A stretch of DNA of 64,000 nt from assembly GCA_031835245.1 (NCBI GenBank), contig JAVKOQ010000066.1:62001-126000 (forward strand). Direction: 5' to 3'. Within the stretch, counting starts at the first letter, position 1; every line of letters starts with the position of its first letter. Made by a program: the position numbers and the translations under genes. The notes under the pieces are model-generated. The model had not been told where the DNA came from and made no database searches. It saw only the letters and a list, made by a program, of their open reading frames with translations. Positions 38,143-48,299 of this stretch are shown piece after piece. Source of the stretch: Balamuthia mandrillaris (lineage: Eukaryota; Discosea; Longamoebia; Balamuthiidae).

Positions 38143-38460
38143 ACCCAGCGTCAGGTTTTTCTGCCGACACATTCGTTCCGTGTCGACACGCGATTTTTCT
38201 GCCGACACATTATTTCCGTGTCGACACAAGGTAAGCTTACGTCACTTTTACCCGAAATGAAATCAGGCTAATTTTTATTTCCATTTAAAGATATTTTAGG
38301 TTTTTTTGCGCCTCTTCGCTCATTTGTTGTTATTTTCGTGTGTTGATTGAAACAACGGAAAGCAAAAAGGTTTTTCAGCTCCATTTTTCGTTTATTTCTG
38401 TTTGTTTGTTTGTGTGTACTTGAATCGGGAGTTTCCTTCCTCCACCACCACTATAGCAGG
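38143..38460. promoter_or_regulatory. Tandem palindromic units between arginase and metalloprotease
   Basis: Two direct repeats, 38156-38189 and 38194-38227, share 32 of 34 positions. Each consists of TTTTTCTGCCGACACATT plus TTCCGTGTCGACAC and can fold as GCCGACAC against GTGTCGAC (7 of 8 pairs). Each contains TGTCGACA (38181-38188 and 38219-38226). They begin 14 bp after the arginase stop and 305 bp before the protease start, so they could serve as transcript-end or promoter elements. The rest is AT-rich. Confidence 0.55.
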
Positions 38461-40887
38461 ATGTTCACAATGCATCCTGGTCTCGTGCTTGTGGTTTGCG
38501 TTTTCGGAGTCTTATGGCCAGCGGTTACTGTTGGCACGTCTATCTCTATTTCTCTCTCTCTCTCTCTCTATCTCTCTGTCTTCTTCTCTTTCGTTCTCTC
38601 TCGCTCTCGCTCTCGTTCTTTCCCTCTCCCACTCTCTTTTGTCTGCTGATGCCTGCACTTCACAAAGGCCGTTCCTCTCATGATGATTTTTTTCACCGGA
38701 TAAACAACTATGAGGTAATCTCCCCTATGTGGCGCAGCGGAACGAACGGAGAGGCTGTAGAGCCTCACCTTAGGAGCCAAGATCCTCCGAGGACTCTGCG
38801 TATGTCTGCTTCATTGTCTTGATTTTCGCTTTGTTTTCTTATTCTTGCTCTTCGTTTTCAAAACTTCACCTTTTTCTCACCATTTTGGTTCCTTGCAACA
38901 TACAGAACTTGGTTTCTCTGCTTTCGGCAAAAACTTTGACCTGAAGCTTCGAAAGAACCATGAACTCTTTGCTTCCAACTACAAGGAACTTCACATCGAT
39001 GCTGAAGGAAACATAATCCCTCGCGACGATGCAAGCCACAAAACTACAAACTGTTTCTTCAAAGGAAAAGTTGTGTCTTCCTACGAAGAAGGAGAGGAAA
39101 GTTGGGCTGTGATCAACGTTTGTGCAGGTGAATCGAAAAGGTTTGCTGCTTTTTCGTTCTTTGTTGTTCTTCTTTCCCTTTTATCTTCTGTTCTTCTTCT
39201 GCTTCTTCTGCTGCTCCTGATATATGTCATGAACAACAATGTATAACCGATCGAACACATCAGAGCAACAAGTGGTCTCATTTACGCCTTTGGCGAGGAG
39301 TTCAGTTTAGAACCTGCTCCACATTATCTTCGCCGAGAGGACTCTGCCGAAGAGGAAGCGAGCATCATTTTCAGAACATCCGACATTCGCGAAGATGAAG
39401 AAGACGCAACGAGAACCTGTGCAACGATGAAGATTCATCCTCCGATCAACTCGACCAAAGTGATGAAACGGAGAGAAAGAGAAGCACAACTGGAACTGCG
39501 AACCAGAGAACTGGTTCCTAAACAAAGGTTTTACTTTTCTGTAGTTCTCACCCATCGAAGCATTTGTCTCTCATCGTCGTTTTGTGTACTTTTTCAACCA
39601 GTTGCACTCGTTATGTTGCAATCGTTCTGGTGAACGACTATAGTCGTTACAACTCCAAAGGTTCCCAAACGGAGAGCCTTGGAGCAGAGATAATGAGTTA
39701 CGTGCGAACACGTTACAGCAGCAGTATTGTCACCTGGGACTGCAAGATTGAGGTTCGCTTTCTGTCCTGTTCCTTCTTCCATCCTCCCGCTTATGGCTTT
39801 CCTTCTAATCAAACAAAAAACACAGATTCGTTTGATCGGTCAAATAACCTACACAAGCGCGAACCCCTCTGGTCTTTCGTACCGCGCGTGTAACACCTAC
39901 GACGACTTTCTCACGGGTCTCGAAACCGGAGGAACCTGTTGCGGTAGCTCCGCCACTTGGCTGGCTGCCTGCGCGCAGTCCTACGTGGAATGCCTAGACG
40001 AGGATAACAGCGTCAATGTGGAGCAAACGGGGTGCTTCGACCATTACTCAAATTACTTGACTGCTGGAGATGGAAGGAGGAGAAGAATGGTGACGGTGAC
40101 GGACGTTGCGTCGAAGAGCTCTGGAGAGATAGACCCCATCGCTTTGTTGGACTCTGTTTCGGCCTACTTTTATGACTCGGACCGAAGAAGTGAGATTGGA
40201 AATTCGTTTGGGAATCTGTATGACAGTGTACAATTGGTGAGCTCGAAGGACTTTGCTGGAAGTACCAGTTACGTACCTTTTTAGCGCTGTTTTTCCTACT
40301 CAGCTGCTCTCTTTATTCAGTCTCTTTGTTCTTTCCTCTTTCTCACAACCGCATCTTTCTTCACATCAAAAGTCGGAATGGCGAAGCTGACCTCCATGTG
40401 TACCAAAAGCAGCGCAGCCATCGGGGACATTTTCGGTCGCACCAGCTTTGAGGCTCACGTGACAGTGGCCCACGAGCTGGGCCACACCTTTGGAATGAGT
40501 CACGACTCTGGCGCGGGATGCCCCGTAAGCATCAACTGCAACTCCGTGACCGATGATCCTCCATGCGGATGTCCTCCTTGTGGCTATGTGATGGCAGCAA
40601 CGGACGCTGGCCCAACAGCCACGCATTGGACGCAATGCAGCGTGGATGACATGAATGAATACCTTGACGAGGACTATGGGACAGGTTTCTATGGCACCTG
40701 CTTGAACTCAGATGTGAAGTATAATGATTGCGATGACTGGACCGAAGCGGGGACTCCCGAGTATACTCTTTGTGAGGACGAAGAGGACGGAGCGGCTGAA
40801 GATGGAGCAGATGAAGGAGATGGCGTGGACGGAGCGGATGGTGGTGGTGCTGAGAGGTTGATGGCTGATGTGATGCTTTGGGTGTAG
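38461..40887 (+). CDS. Secreted adamalysin/TACE-like zinc metalloprotease
   Basis: A metzincin zinc endopeptidase of the ADAM/reprolysin type. Secure exons are 38668-38799, 38906-39140, 39264-39527, 39602-39752, 39826-40267 and 40373-40887. The first exon from ATG 38461 would supply a signal peptide (PGLVLVVCVFGVLWPAVTV), but its splice phase does not fit exon 2, so the 5' end is uncertain; ATG 38649 is the in-frame alternative. The prodomain has FGKNFDLKLRKN and CFFKGKV as in ADAM10/17. Catalysis: TRYVAIVLVNDYSRY, IGMAKLTSMCTKSSAAIG, then HELGHTFGMSHD (three His ligands and Glu) with the Met-turn YVMAATDAG. After the metzincin core comes only a short Cys-bearing stretch and an acidic Asp/Gly tail; no disintegrin or transmembrane segment, so it is probably released. 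Confidence 0.88.
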
Positions 40888-41082
40888 AAACGAAACGTGC
40901 GGAGAGTTGTTTTGTTGGATACAAGCGCAAGAAATACGGTTCGTGGCAATTGCTGTCTCTGTTTTCTTTCATATCTCAACGCTTGCAACAACTCACAGAA
41001 GGGAATAGACGAAGAGGATGGGGATAGGAAGAAGGAGGAGGAGTTAAACTCCTTTCCTTTTTTTTTTTTTTGCTCTTCTAGT

Positions 41083-42081
41083 TCATGCCCGCTCTCCTCC
41101 TTGCTGGTGTGCTTTCAAGGCAGCCACATAAAGGTCCACCTCGGGTATCAAGCCCACATGCTTGGGCGTCCACCCCAGCACGTCCTCCAACTTTTTGGGA
41201 TGGGCAACACAAGTCATCTCGCAGTACAGGCCGACAAAGTCATCCCCTGGCTCCGCTTGATACTCTATCTCTCCTTTCCACCCTTCGGCCTTGGCGAAGG
41301 CCAAGAAGAGCTCCTCAAAGGTGGGGGCGCTGTGGTCAACCACGTTGAAGATCTGGCCTTTGGCCTTGTAGCTGTGCACTGCGGCCAGGACGTAGGCCCG
41401 GCAGAGGTCGTCCACATGGATCCAGCTCCATCGCTTGTTCTTGTTGCCTCGGATGACGAGTTTCTGGTCCTGGAGAGAAGAAGGAGGGCGGAACATGCTG
41501 GAGTAGCTGCCGCTGCGGCCGTAGAGGAAGCCCGGTCGCATCACTATCCCTCTTACTCTTTCCTCACCGATGACCCTTTGGTCAAAGGCAGCTCTCTTGG
41601 CATCCGCTTCGAACCTGCAAGGACTGTTCTCATCCAGGAGAGCCTCCGAGTGTCCGTACACCAAGAGGCCGGAGGTGTAAATGTAGGTCTTGGCGAACGC
41701 GGGAGGCTCGGAGGAGGCGACCACCGTCTCAAACAAGGTTTCGTTGAACTCTTCTCCGCCAACGCAGTCCACGATGATGGAACATTTTTGGATGGCGTCT
41801 TTGTAGATGTTTGCATCGCTCATGTCTCTTTTGTGTGAGCTTCAGTACCACTTGAAACAAGATAGAAACAGAAGAAGAAAGAAGAAAGAAGAAGAAAGAA
41901 GAAAGAGAGTGGCAGAGGCAACACACCCAATGACGGGAAGGATTTCGTCTTTGAGTAGGTCGTTGGTTTTCTGAGGGTTTCGCACGAGTCCATAGACACG
42001 GTAGCCCTCACGCCTGAAGGCCCTGGCCACCGCTCCGCCGATGAAGCCATTGGCGCCCGCTACGAACACGCTGGTGGACAT
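41083..42081 (-). CDS. NAD(P)-dependent epimerase/dehydratase (extended SDR)
   Basis: A Rossmann-fold oxidoreductase of the extended or atypical SDR group. Exons 41927-42081 and 41083-41839 give 303 residues. The nucleotide-binding motif is FVAGANGFIGGAVARAF at the very N-terminus, followed by GYRVYGLVRN. Later landmarks are IIVDCVGG, YIYTSGLLVYG (in place of the canonical YxxxK), GIVMRPGFLYG, WIHVDDLCRAYVLA and IFNVVDHSAPTFEELF, all usual in the family. The YxxxK lysine is not visible, so this may be an atypical SDR with another acid/base. The acceptor at 41840 was chosen because the frame upstream of it has a stop. Convergent with the protease, 195 bp apart. The substrate is unknown. Confidence 0.87.
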
Positions 42082-42415
42082 TTTGCTTGTTGTTATTGCT
42101 GTAATGCTTGCTGTGTAATTTTGTATTTTTGTCCCAAAAAAATTCCTGGAAAAAAAGAATCTATTCTTTGCATTATTACCTTTTTTTCTTTTCATTTTTT
42201 TTCTTTTTTTTTATTTTTTTCATTTTTTTCATTTTTTTCATTTTTTTCATTTTTTTCATTTTTTTTTCATTTTTTAAATATTTTTATATTTTTTTATATT
42301 TTTTACATTTTTTTTAACATTTTTTTTCATTTTTTTTAACATTTTTTTTTCAACAAAACAAAAAAAAAGAAAGTCGTTTGATGTTAAAAAAAAAAAAACA
42401 AAAAGCAAAAAAGAA
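42082..42415. repeat. T-rich tract with CATTTTTTT units
   Basis: 42181-42360 is built from [13 protein letters not shown] units and poly-T, followed by A-rich sequence. It lies between the epimerase start and the end of LRR gene 1. No gene seen. Confidence 0.8.
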
Positions 42416-44167
42416 CTAGTTGGTGGCAAGGGAAGAGGCAGGAAGGGGCCGGTGGAGGCAGCTCTGGCTGCAACACAACAGCTCCCACCGCACTCCTCTT
42501 TCCTCGTCCCAATGCCTCCTCACCATCCTTTCCCTTCCTTCTCCTGCATTCATCTCCTCCTCTTCCTCTTCCTCCGCTTCTGCCTCCAAAAACAGGTGTT
42601 CACAAACATCACATCTCCTCTGCAACCTTTCCAGTCGTTCCTTCACCTCTTCCGGCAGCACCACCTCCATGATGACCTCCTCCACACTCCCTTCTCCTTC
42701 TTTTTCTATCCCTTCTTCTTTTGTTCCTTGCTGCTGGCTCGTGCTCCTTGCCATCGGCAGAGAAGAAGAAGAAGAAGAAGAAGAAGAAGAAGAAGAAGAA
42801 GAAGAACAAGAAGAAGAAGAAAGCCAAGCGAAGGACGAGGCTGGAACGGAGCTCAACAGGCCGGGCGGCAAAAGCTGGTTCCTCAGCACCGCCTCTCCGC
42901 TCAAATGCCACAGACTCTTCGCTGTGGCCTGGTTGCTCCTCATCGGCGATGATCGATTGGGTTTTGCTCTGGCCTTCTTCTGTTCCTCCTCTTCCATGTG
43001 CTTGGGACGTGGTTCTTGCTGGTGCTGAAAGGGTTGAAGGAAGAGCGCGCGCAAGGACGGAAGAAGGCGAACCATGGAGCAAGGCAATGCCGCCAAGGGG
43101 TTACCATCCAGTTCGAAACACCTGAGGGCGCTCAGCCGGCCGAACTCTCTCGGCAAGGAGGTCAGCTGGTTGTCGTTGAGGTGGCAGGCCCGTAGAGCGG
43201 AGAGCTGGGCAAACTCTCTCGGCAAGGAGACCAGCTTGTTGTTGGAGAGGTTGCAGTACCAAAGAGCGGAGAGCTGGCCAAACTCGCGTGGCAAGGCGGT
43301 CAGCTTGTTGCAGGAGAGGTCGCAGTCGGTAATACCAGCGAGCTGGCCAAGCTCTCTCGGCAAGGCGGTCAGCTCGTTGTTGGAGAGGTGGCACTCCGTG
43401 AGGGCGGTGAGCCGGCCAAACTCCCTCGGCAAGGCGGTCAGCTTGTTGTTGTTGAGCTCACAGTACCTGAGAGCGGAGAGCTGGCCAAACTCTTTCGGCA
43501 AGGAGGTCAGTCTGTTGTTGGAGAGGTTGCACTCCGTGAGAGCGGTGAGCTGGCCAAACTCTCTCGGCAGGAATGAAAGCTTGTTGTTGGAGAGGTTGCA
43601 CTCTGTGAGAGCGGAGAGCCGGCCAAACTCCCTTGGCAAGGCGCTCAGTTGGTTGTTGGAGAGGTTGCAGTGGGTGAGAGCGGTCAGCCGACCAAACTCG
43701 CTTGGCAAGGCGGTCAGCTCGTTGTTGTGGAGGTAGCAAGACCGTAGAGCGGCGAGCTGACCAAACTCCCTCGGTAAGGCGGTCAGCTCGTTGTTGCTGA
43801 GGTAGTAGAGGGTGAGAGCGGTGAGCTGACCACACTCCCTCGGCAAGGAGGTCAGTTCATTGTTGTGCAGGTCGCATTGCGTGAGAGCGGTGAGCTGACC
43901 GAACTCCCTCGGCAAGGAGGTCAGCTGGTTGTTGTGAAGGTAGCAAGACCTTAGAGCGGCCAGCCGGCCAAACTCCCTCGGCAAAGCGGTCAACCCTTTG
44001 AAGGAGAGGTCGCAGGCGGTGGAGTGCGCAAAGGGTCGGAGCAGGGAGGGAAGCGCTTCGCTATTTTCCCCCTCTTCATTCTTGTCCAGGGCCGGTGCTT
44101 CTCGTCCATGACTGTCCTCCATTGCTCCTTCTGGGTACCAAATGTTTCTGGTGTGCACGTTCACCAT
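42416..44167 (-). CDS. LRR protein 1 (13 repeats) with C-terminal CDVC module
   Basis: An intracellular leucine-rich-repeat protein of unknown partner. 583 residues, one exon. After a short acidic N-terminus and the conserved cap LRPFAHSTACDLSFKGL come 13 repeats of 23 residues, LTALPREFGQLTALTECNLSNNx. A second conserved block follows, SLWHLSGEAVLRNQLLPPGL, then a Ser tract. The C-terminal module is VVLPEEVKERLERLQRRCDVC plus HLFLEAEA and W-LLCCSQSC, a likely zinc-binding Cys cluster reminiscent of the LRRC28/LRRC58-type C-terminus. Near-identical flanking domains in LRR 2 and 3 show recent duplication. The start at 44167 could be replaced by the internal Met at residue 16. Confidence 0.88.
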   Translation of the reverse strand: MVNVHTRNIWYPEGAMEDSHGREAPALDKNEEGENSEALPSLLRPFAHSTACDLSFKGLTALPREFGRLAALRSCYLHNNQLTSLPREFGQLTALTQCDLHNNELTSLPRECGQLTALTLYYLSNNELTALPREFGQLAALRSCYLHNNELTALPSEFGRLTALTHCNLSNNQLSALPREFGRLSALTECNLSNNKLSFLPREFGQLTALTECNLSNNRLTSLPKEFGQLSALRYCELNNNKLTALPREFGRLTALTECHLSNNELTALPRELGQLAGITDCDLSCNKLTALPREFGQLSALWYCNLSNNKLVSLPREFAQLSALRACHLNDNQLTSLPREFGRLSALRCFELDGNPLAALPCSMVRLLPSLRALFLQPFQHQQEPRPKHMEEEEQKKARAKPNRSSPMRSNQATAKSLWHLSGEAVLRNQLLPPGLLSSVPASSFAWLSSSSCSSSSSSSSSSSSSSSLPMARSTSQQQGTKEEGIEKEGEGSVEEVIMEVVLPEEVKERLERLQRRCDVCEHLFLEAEAEEEEEEEMNAGEGRERMVRRHWDEERGVRWELLCCSQSCLHRPLPASSLATN

Positions 44168-44587
44168 TATTTGGTGTTATAATAATTAATATAAGACTTA
44201 TATTAATGAATTGAAAACTCTATCGTGCACCGGGTGCCTTCTTGTTCCTCGGTTCGTTCGTTCCACGCTTTCTTCCTCGCTCGCGTGTCTGGCCAACCAA
44301 GAGATGCAGTCGCTTTACTCTCCTCCATGAATCGTAGCATCTCTCGGTTGGCCAGACACTCTGCTGCATCTCCTCAGTTGCTGCTAGATGCTCTAACAAG
44401 AAAAGCGTTCCTGCCTGCCTGGAAGAGGGTAAAAGCAGAAGGGCAGAAAGAAGAACGGAATGTACCATTTCCAACCGAGAGAGAGAGAGAGAGAGAGAGA
44501 AGAGAAAACCTATTTTATTCAAAAGAATCTACTATTCTCTGCGCCAGTGCTGCTACTGTGACAACCACTTCTTGTGGGTGGGAATAA
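44168..44587. other. Spacer between LRR 1 and LRR 2
   Basis: Holds the 23-bp inverted repeat (44285-44359) and a (GA)n run at 44480-44500. A short plus-strand frame from 44327 (MNRSISRLARHSAASPQLLL) overlaps the hairpin and is probably not a gene. Confidence 0.4.
44285..44359 (-). ncRNA. Candidate structured RNA: 23-bp hairpin with 29-nt loop
   Basis: Left arm 44285-44307 and right arm 44337-44359 are reverse complements at 22 of 23 positions, separated by a 29-nt loop. The one differing pair would be an A-C mismatch in a plus-strand RNA but a G-U wobble in a minus-strand RNA, so only the minus-strand transcript folds without a mismatch. Arms contain GTGTCTGGCCAACC and GGTTGGCCAGACAC. The size resembles a miRNA precursor, but it could equally be an inverted duplication or part of a UTR. 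It sits upstream of LRR 1 and downstream of LRR 2, both minus strand. Confidence 0.4.
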
Positions 44588-45886
44588 CTACTTGGTGGCA
44601 AGGGAACAGGCGGGAAGAGGCTGGCGGAAGCAGCTCTGGCTGCAACACAATAACTCCCACCACACTCCTCTGTTCTTATCCCAATACCTTCTCACCACTC
44701 CCCTTGCTTCCCCTCCGCCTTCTTTCTCTTCCTCCGCCGCTTCTGCCTCCAAAAACAGGTGTTCACAAACATCACATCTTCTTTGTAACCTTTCCAGTCG
44801 TTCCTTCACTTCTTCTGGCAGCACCACCGCCATGATGACCTCCTCTCCTTCTTCTTTCCGTTTTTCTTTTGTTCCTGCGTGCTGGTTTGTGCTCCTCTCT
44901 GTCTGCAGAGAAGAAGAAAGCCAAGTGAATGGCGGGCTTGGAACAGTGCTCAACAGGCCTGTGGGCAAAAGCTGGTTTCTCAACACTGCCTCTCCGCTCA
45001 AGTGCCACAAACTTTTCACTGTTGCCCGGTTGTTCCTCATCAGCGGAGCTTGGTCAGGCTTCTTCTTCTCCTCTTGCTTTTCAACATTCTCTTCACCATC
45101 TTCTGTGTGTTTGGGAGGTGCTTCTTGCTGGTGAAAGGGCTGAGGCGGGCGTGTGCGCAAGTACCGAAGAAGGCAAGCCATGGAGCAAGGCAGTGCTGCC
45201 AAGGGGTTACTATCCAGGGTGAAATTCTTGAGAGCGGACAGCCGACCAAACTCCCTCGGCAAGCATGAGAGTTTGTTGTGGTTGAGGTAGCACTCAGTGA
45301 GAGCAGAGAGCTGGCCGAACTCCCTCGGCAAGGCGCTCAGCTTGTTGTTGTGGAGGAAGCAGCATCTGAGCCTGCGGAGCTGGCCAAACTCCCTCGGCAA
45401 GGAGCTCAGCTTGTTGCCAGAGAGGTCGCAGATGGTGAGAGCGGTGAGTCGGCCAAACTCCCTCGGCAAGGACCTCAGCTTGTTGCCGGAGAGGTTGCAA
45501 GAGGTGAGAGCACGGAGCTGGCCAAACTCCCTCGGCAAGGAGGTCAGCCTGTTGTCGGAGAGGTCGCAATCAGTGAGAGCGGTGAGCTGGCCAAACTCTC
45601 TCGGCAAGGTGGTCAGCTCGTTGTTGTGGAGGTCGAAGTAAGTGAGGGCGGCGAGCCGACCAAACTCCCTCGGCAGGGCGGTCAGCTCGTTGTCGTTGAG
45701 CTCGCAGCAGGCAAGAGCGGTGAGCCGGCCAACGGCGCTGGGCAAGGAGGTCAAGCCATTGCAGGAGAGGTTGCAGGCGGTGGAGTGCGCAAAGGGTTGG
45801 AGCAGGGAGGGAAGTGCCGCTGCGTTGCTTGCACTGCTCTCTCCCTCCTCCTCCTCCTTGTCTCTCGGCGTGCTTTGTCCCTGCAT
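44588..45886 (-). CDS. LRR protein 2 (8 repeats) with C-terminal CDVC module
   Basis: Paralogue of LRR 1, in tandem and in the same direction. 432 residues, one exon. It has the same layout: Ser/Glu-rich start (MQGQSTPRDKEEEEG), cap LLQPFAHSTACNLSCNGLTS, eight 23-residue repeats (PREFGQLTALTDCDLSDNR type), SLWHLSGEAVLRNQLLPTGL, then VVLPEEVKERLERLQRRCDVC and the final WWELLCCSQSCFRQPLP. The Ser tract of LRR 1 is missing here, which shortens the linker. The first repeat (LTSLPSAVGRLTALACCELN) differs most from the consensus. Function unknown; a protein-interaction role is inferred from the LRRs. Confidence 0.88.
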   Translation of the reverse strand: MQGQSTPRDKEEEEGESSASNAAALPSLLQPFAHSTACNLSCNGLTSLPSAVGRLTALACCELNDNELTALPREFGRLAALTYFDLHNNELTTLPREFGQLTALTDCDLSDNRLTSLPREFGQLRALTSCNLSGNKLRSLPREFGRLTALTICDLSGNKLSSLPREFGQLRRLRCCFLHNNKLSALPREFGQLSALTECYLNHNKLSCLPREFGRLSALKNFTLDSNPLAALPCSMACLLRYLRTRPPQPFHQQEAPPKHTEDGEENVEKQEEKKKPDQAPLMRNNRATVKSLWHLSGEAVLRNQLLPTGLLSTVPSPPFTWLSSSLQTERSTNQHAGTKEKRKEEGEEVIMAVVLPEEVKERLERLQRRCDVCEHLFLEAEAAEEEKEGGGEARGVVRRYWDKNRGVWWELLCCSQSCFRQPLPACSLATK

Positions 45887-46206
45887 TACCCAGCCGGCTT
45901 TCTTTTATGATTGTGGATTGGTGCGGTGGGAAACGAAGATCATATCCATAACAGATCAATGTCGACATGGTGAAATTCGACGAAATTATAGAAGGAAGGG
46001 AAACTTGGAAGAAAACTCAGCAAAAATTGAGGGATTCGAAGAACGAAGAAAACAAGAAAAAAGATTTATTTTTTTTTGCTGTCGGTTAAAAAAAAAAACG
46101 GCTTTTTGATTCAGCGAGGAAGGAAGGCCCCCTTAGAAAAGAAGTATTCCTGCTTGCTACATCAACACACACACACACTGTGAAAAAAAAAACTTTTACC
46201 AAAACG
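45887..46206. promoter_or_regulatory. Divergent spacer LRR 2 / HspBP1 with TGTCGACA
   Basis: One TGTCGACA at 45960-45967, 74 bp upstream of LRR 2 and 240 bp upstream of HspBP1. A (CA)n run lies at 46166-46179. No gene seen. Confidence 0.4.
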
Positions 46207-46626
46207 ATGAGTTTCTTGAGTTCGGTGGACAAGAGCCTGTTGCGGTTTTGTTTGGAGCACAGTGACGGCCCCAAGGAAGGGACTCCTTCCACCCTCGGGA
46301 ACCGACCCAAAGAGGTTCGTCTCCCCCTCTCTTTCTCTCTCTCCTTTTGTTCCCTCTCTGTTTTTTTTTTTTTCACACACCAAAGCAAAAAATAAAGGAT
46401 TATGAGTGGCTGAAAGAGGCGCTGAAAAGCGTGGAGACGGATGCGCAAAGGATGAAGCGCTGCGCGGAGACGCTGAGAAGGGAGGACGGGTCGGTGGAAG
46501 AGAAGAAGAACGCTTTGATGGAGATTCAATTCTTGGTGGAGGACATTGATAACGCCAACGGTACCTTATTGTTCCTCTGTTCTTTCTTTCTTGTCGTTTC
46601 TTTCTTGTCGTTTCCTTCTTGTCTTT

Positions 46627-46678
<52 letters not shown>

Positions 46679-46708
46679 GCTTGTCGTTTCTTGTCGTTTC
46701 TTGTCGTT

Positions 46709-46764
<56 letters not shown>

Positions 46765-46818
46765 GGCGTTTCTTTCTTCTTTCTTTCTTTCTTTCTTTCT
46801 TGGCGTTTCTTTTCTTCT

Positions 46819-46917
<99 letters not shown>

Positions 46918-48262
46918 TGTCGTTTCTTTCTTTCTTTCTTTCTTTCTTTCTTGTCGTTTCTTTCTTTCTTGTCGTTTCTTTGCTTTTTTTTTTCACAACA
47001 CTTTAGCTTATACTTCTTTCTTCACCACAGATCTGCACAAAGTGGATGGATTGGTTCCTGTCGTGGAACACATGTCACATCCCTCGGCAACCATTCGTGC
47101 GTGGAGCGCATGGGTGCTCTCCACCGTCGTCCAAAACAATCCCATCGCACAACAAGAAGCTCTCCGACATGACGCTTTGCCGAAAGCCATTTCTCTTCTT
47201 GCTTCTTCTTCTTCTGCTTCTTCTCCTTCTCCTTCTTCAGAACAACAAGACCAACAAGGCAACGCAGAAAGTGAAGTAGAGAAAAAACAACAAGAAAAGG
47301 AAGACGAAGTTCAACTGAAGATGAAAGCATTGAGTTTGATTTCTGCTCTCGTTCGTCACAACCCGATCGCAATGCGACAATTCGTGGAGGAGAGTAACGG
47401 AATCTCTTTGCTGGCAGACATCATTCGAGTCTACGCTCGAAACGATGCCGCTTCTTTCTACGACGGTGATGACATGGAAACTAAAACAGAAGAAAAAGAA
47501 GACGAAGAACAGACGAAGGAGACAAAGAAGGAGAGGAAGATAGCTTCAATTCGACAACAACACGGACTTTACACGAGAACGGCGTTCTTCTTGAAGCATC
47601 TCGCAGCAGCAGAGGAGCTGCGGCAGGAAACACAACAACGAGCAAAAGAGTTGGGCGTGGTTGCTGCCATGACAAGTTTGTTGCAACGTCATATCGCTCT
47701 CGTACTGAAGGAAGAAGAAGAAGAAGAAAGAAATAGAGAACAGCAGAAGAGAAAGGAAGAAGAGAAAGAAAAAGACAAAGACAAAAACCAAGAAGCAGAG
47801 GCAGAAGAGGAAGAATCCATTTGGTTGGAGATAAGAGAGAAAACAGCAGCAGCACTTGTGGAACTGCTGCGTGGTCATCCTCCTGCTATCTCTGAGTGTA
47901 CTGCCTCCCAACTTCCGAAGGTACGTTCTTACTCTTCGCTACGTCTCTCCATATGCTTTTTTTAAATAACTCTTTGCGTGAACTAACCTTTGACTTGCAC
48001 GCAACAGAGTTCTTTGCTGCGTCTGAAAGCAATCAGGAGCATGGCAGAGGAGCATCAAGACAAGTTTCAACAAGAGATGGATGAACTGAAGGAACTTTAC
48101 CGCGTTCTCATCACCCCTTCCACCTCTTCTTCTTCCTCCGTTTCTTCCTCTCAACCACAACAGGAGAGCGGACCGACCATTCGACAAGTCACTCACCAAC
48201 AATTGCAACAACAACAGCAACAGCAACCTCCTCTGCTGCTGCTCCAGCCCACACGGCCTTGA
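46207..48262 (+). CDS. HspBP1/Fes1-type Hsp70 nucleotide exchange factor
   Basis: A cytosolic armadillo-repeat cochaperone that releases ADP from Hsp70. Exons 46207-46314, 46398-46560, 47031-47920 and 48008-48262 give 471 residues, longer than typical Fes1/HspBP1 (~290-360) because of low-complexity inserts. The Fes1 start DKSLLRFCLEHSDG matches the family's N-terminal LLxWxxxNS helix. KKNALMEIQFLVEDIDNANG, LVPVVEHMSHPSATIRAW and AWVLSTVVQNNPIAQQEAL are the armadillo core (capable of embracing Hsp70 lobe II), followed by KALSLISALVRHNPIAM. Ser/Pro/Gln, acidic and Glu/Lys-rich segments interrupt the repeats. The tail is Gln-rich. Intron 2 (46561-47030) is a (TTTC)n/TTGTCG repeat. Confidence 0.88.
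46565..46985. repeat. Compound (CTTT)n / TTGTCGTTTC repeat in HspBP1 intron 2
   Basis: CTTT tetranucleotides broken at intervals by TTGTCGTTTC or TTGGCGTTTC. The reverse complement of the same compound unit (GAAACGACAAG) fills an intron at 58085-58495 in a minus-strand gene. Confidence 0.95.
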
Positions 48263-48299
48263 TGGATAAACTTCGAAGCAATGCTTTATCTGTCTGTCA

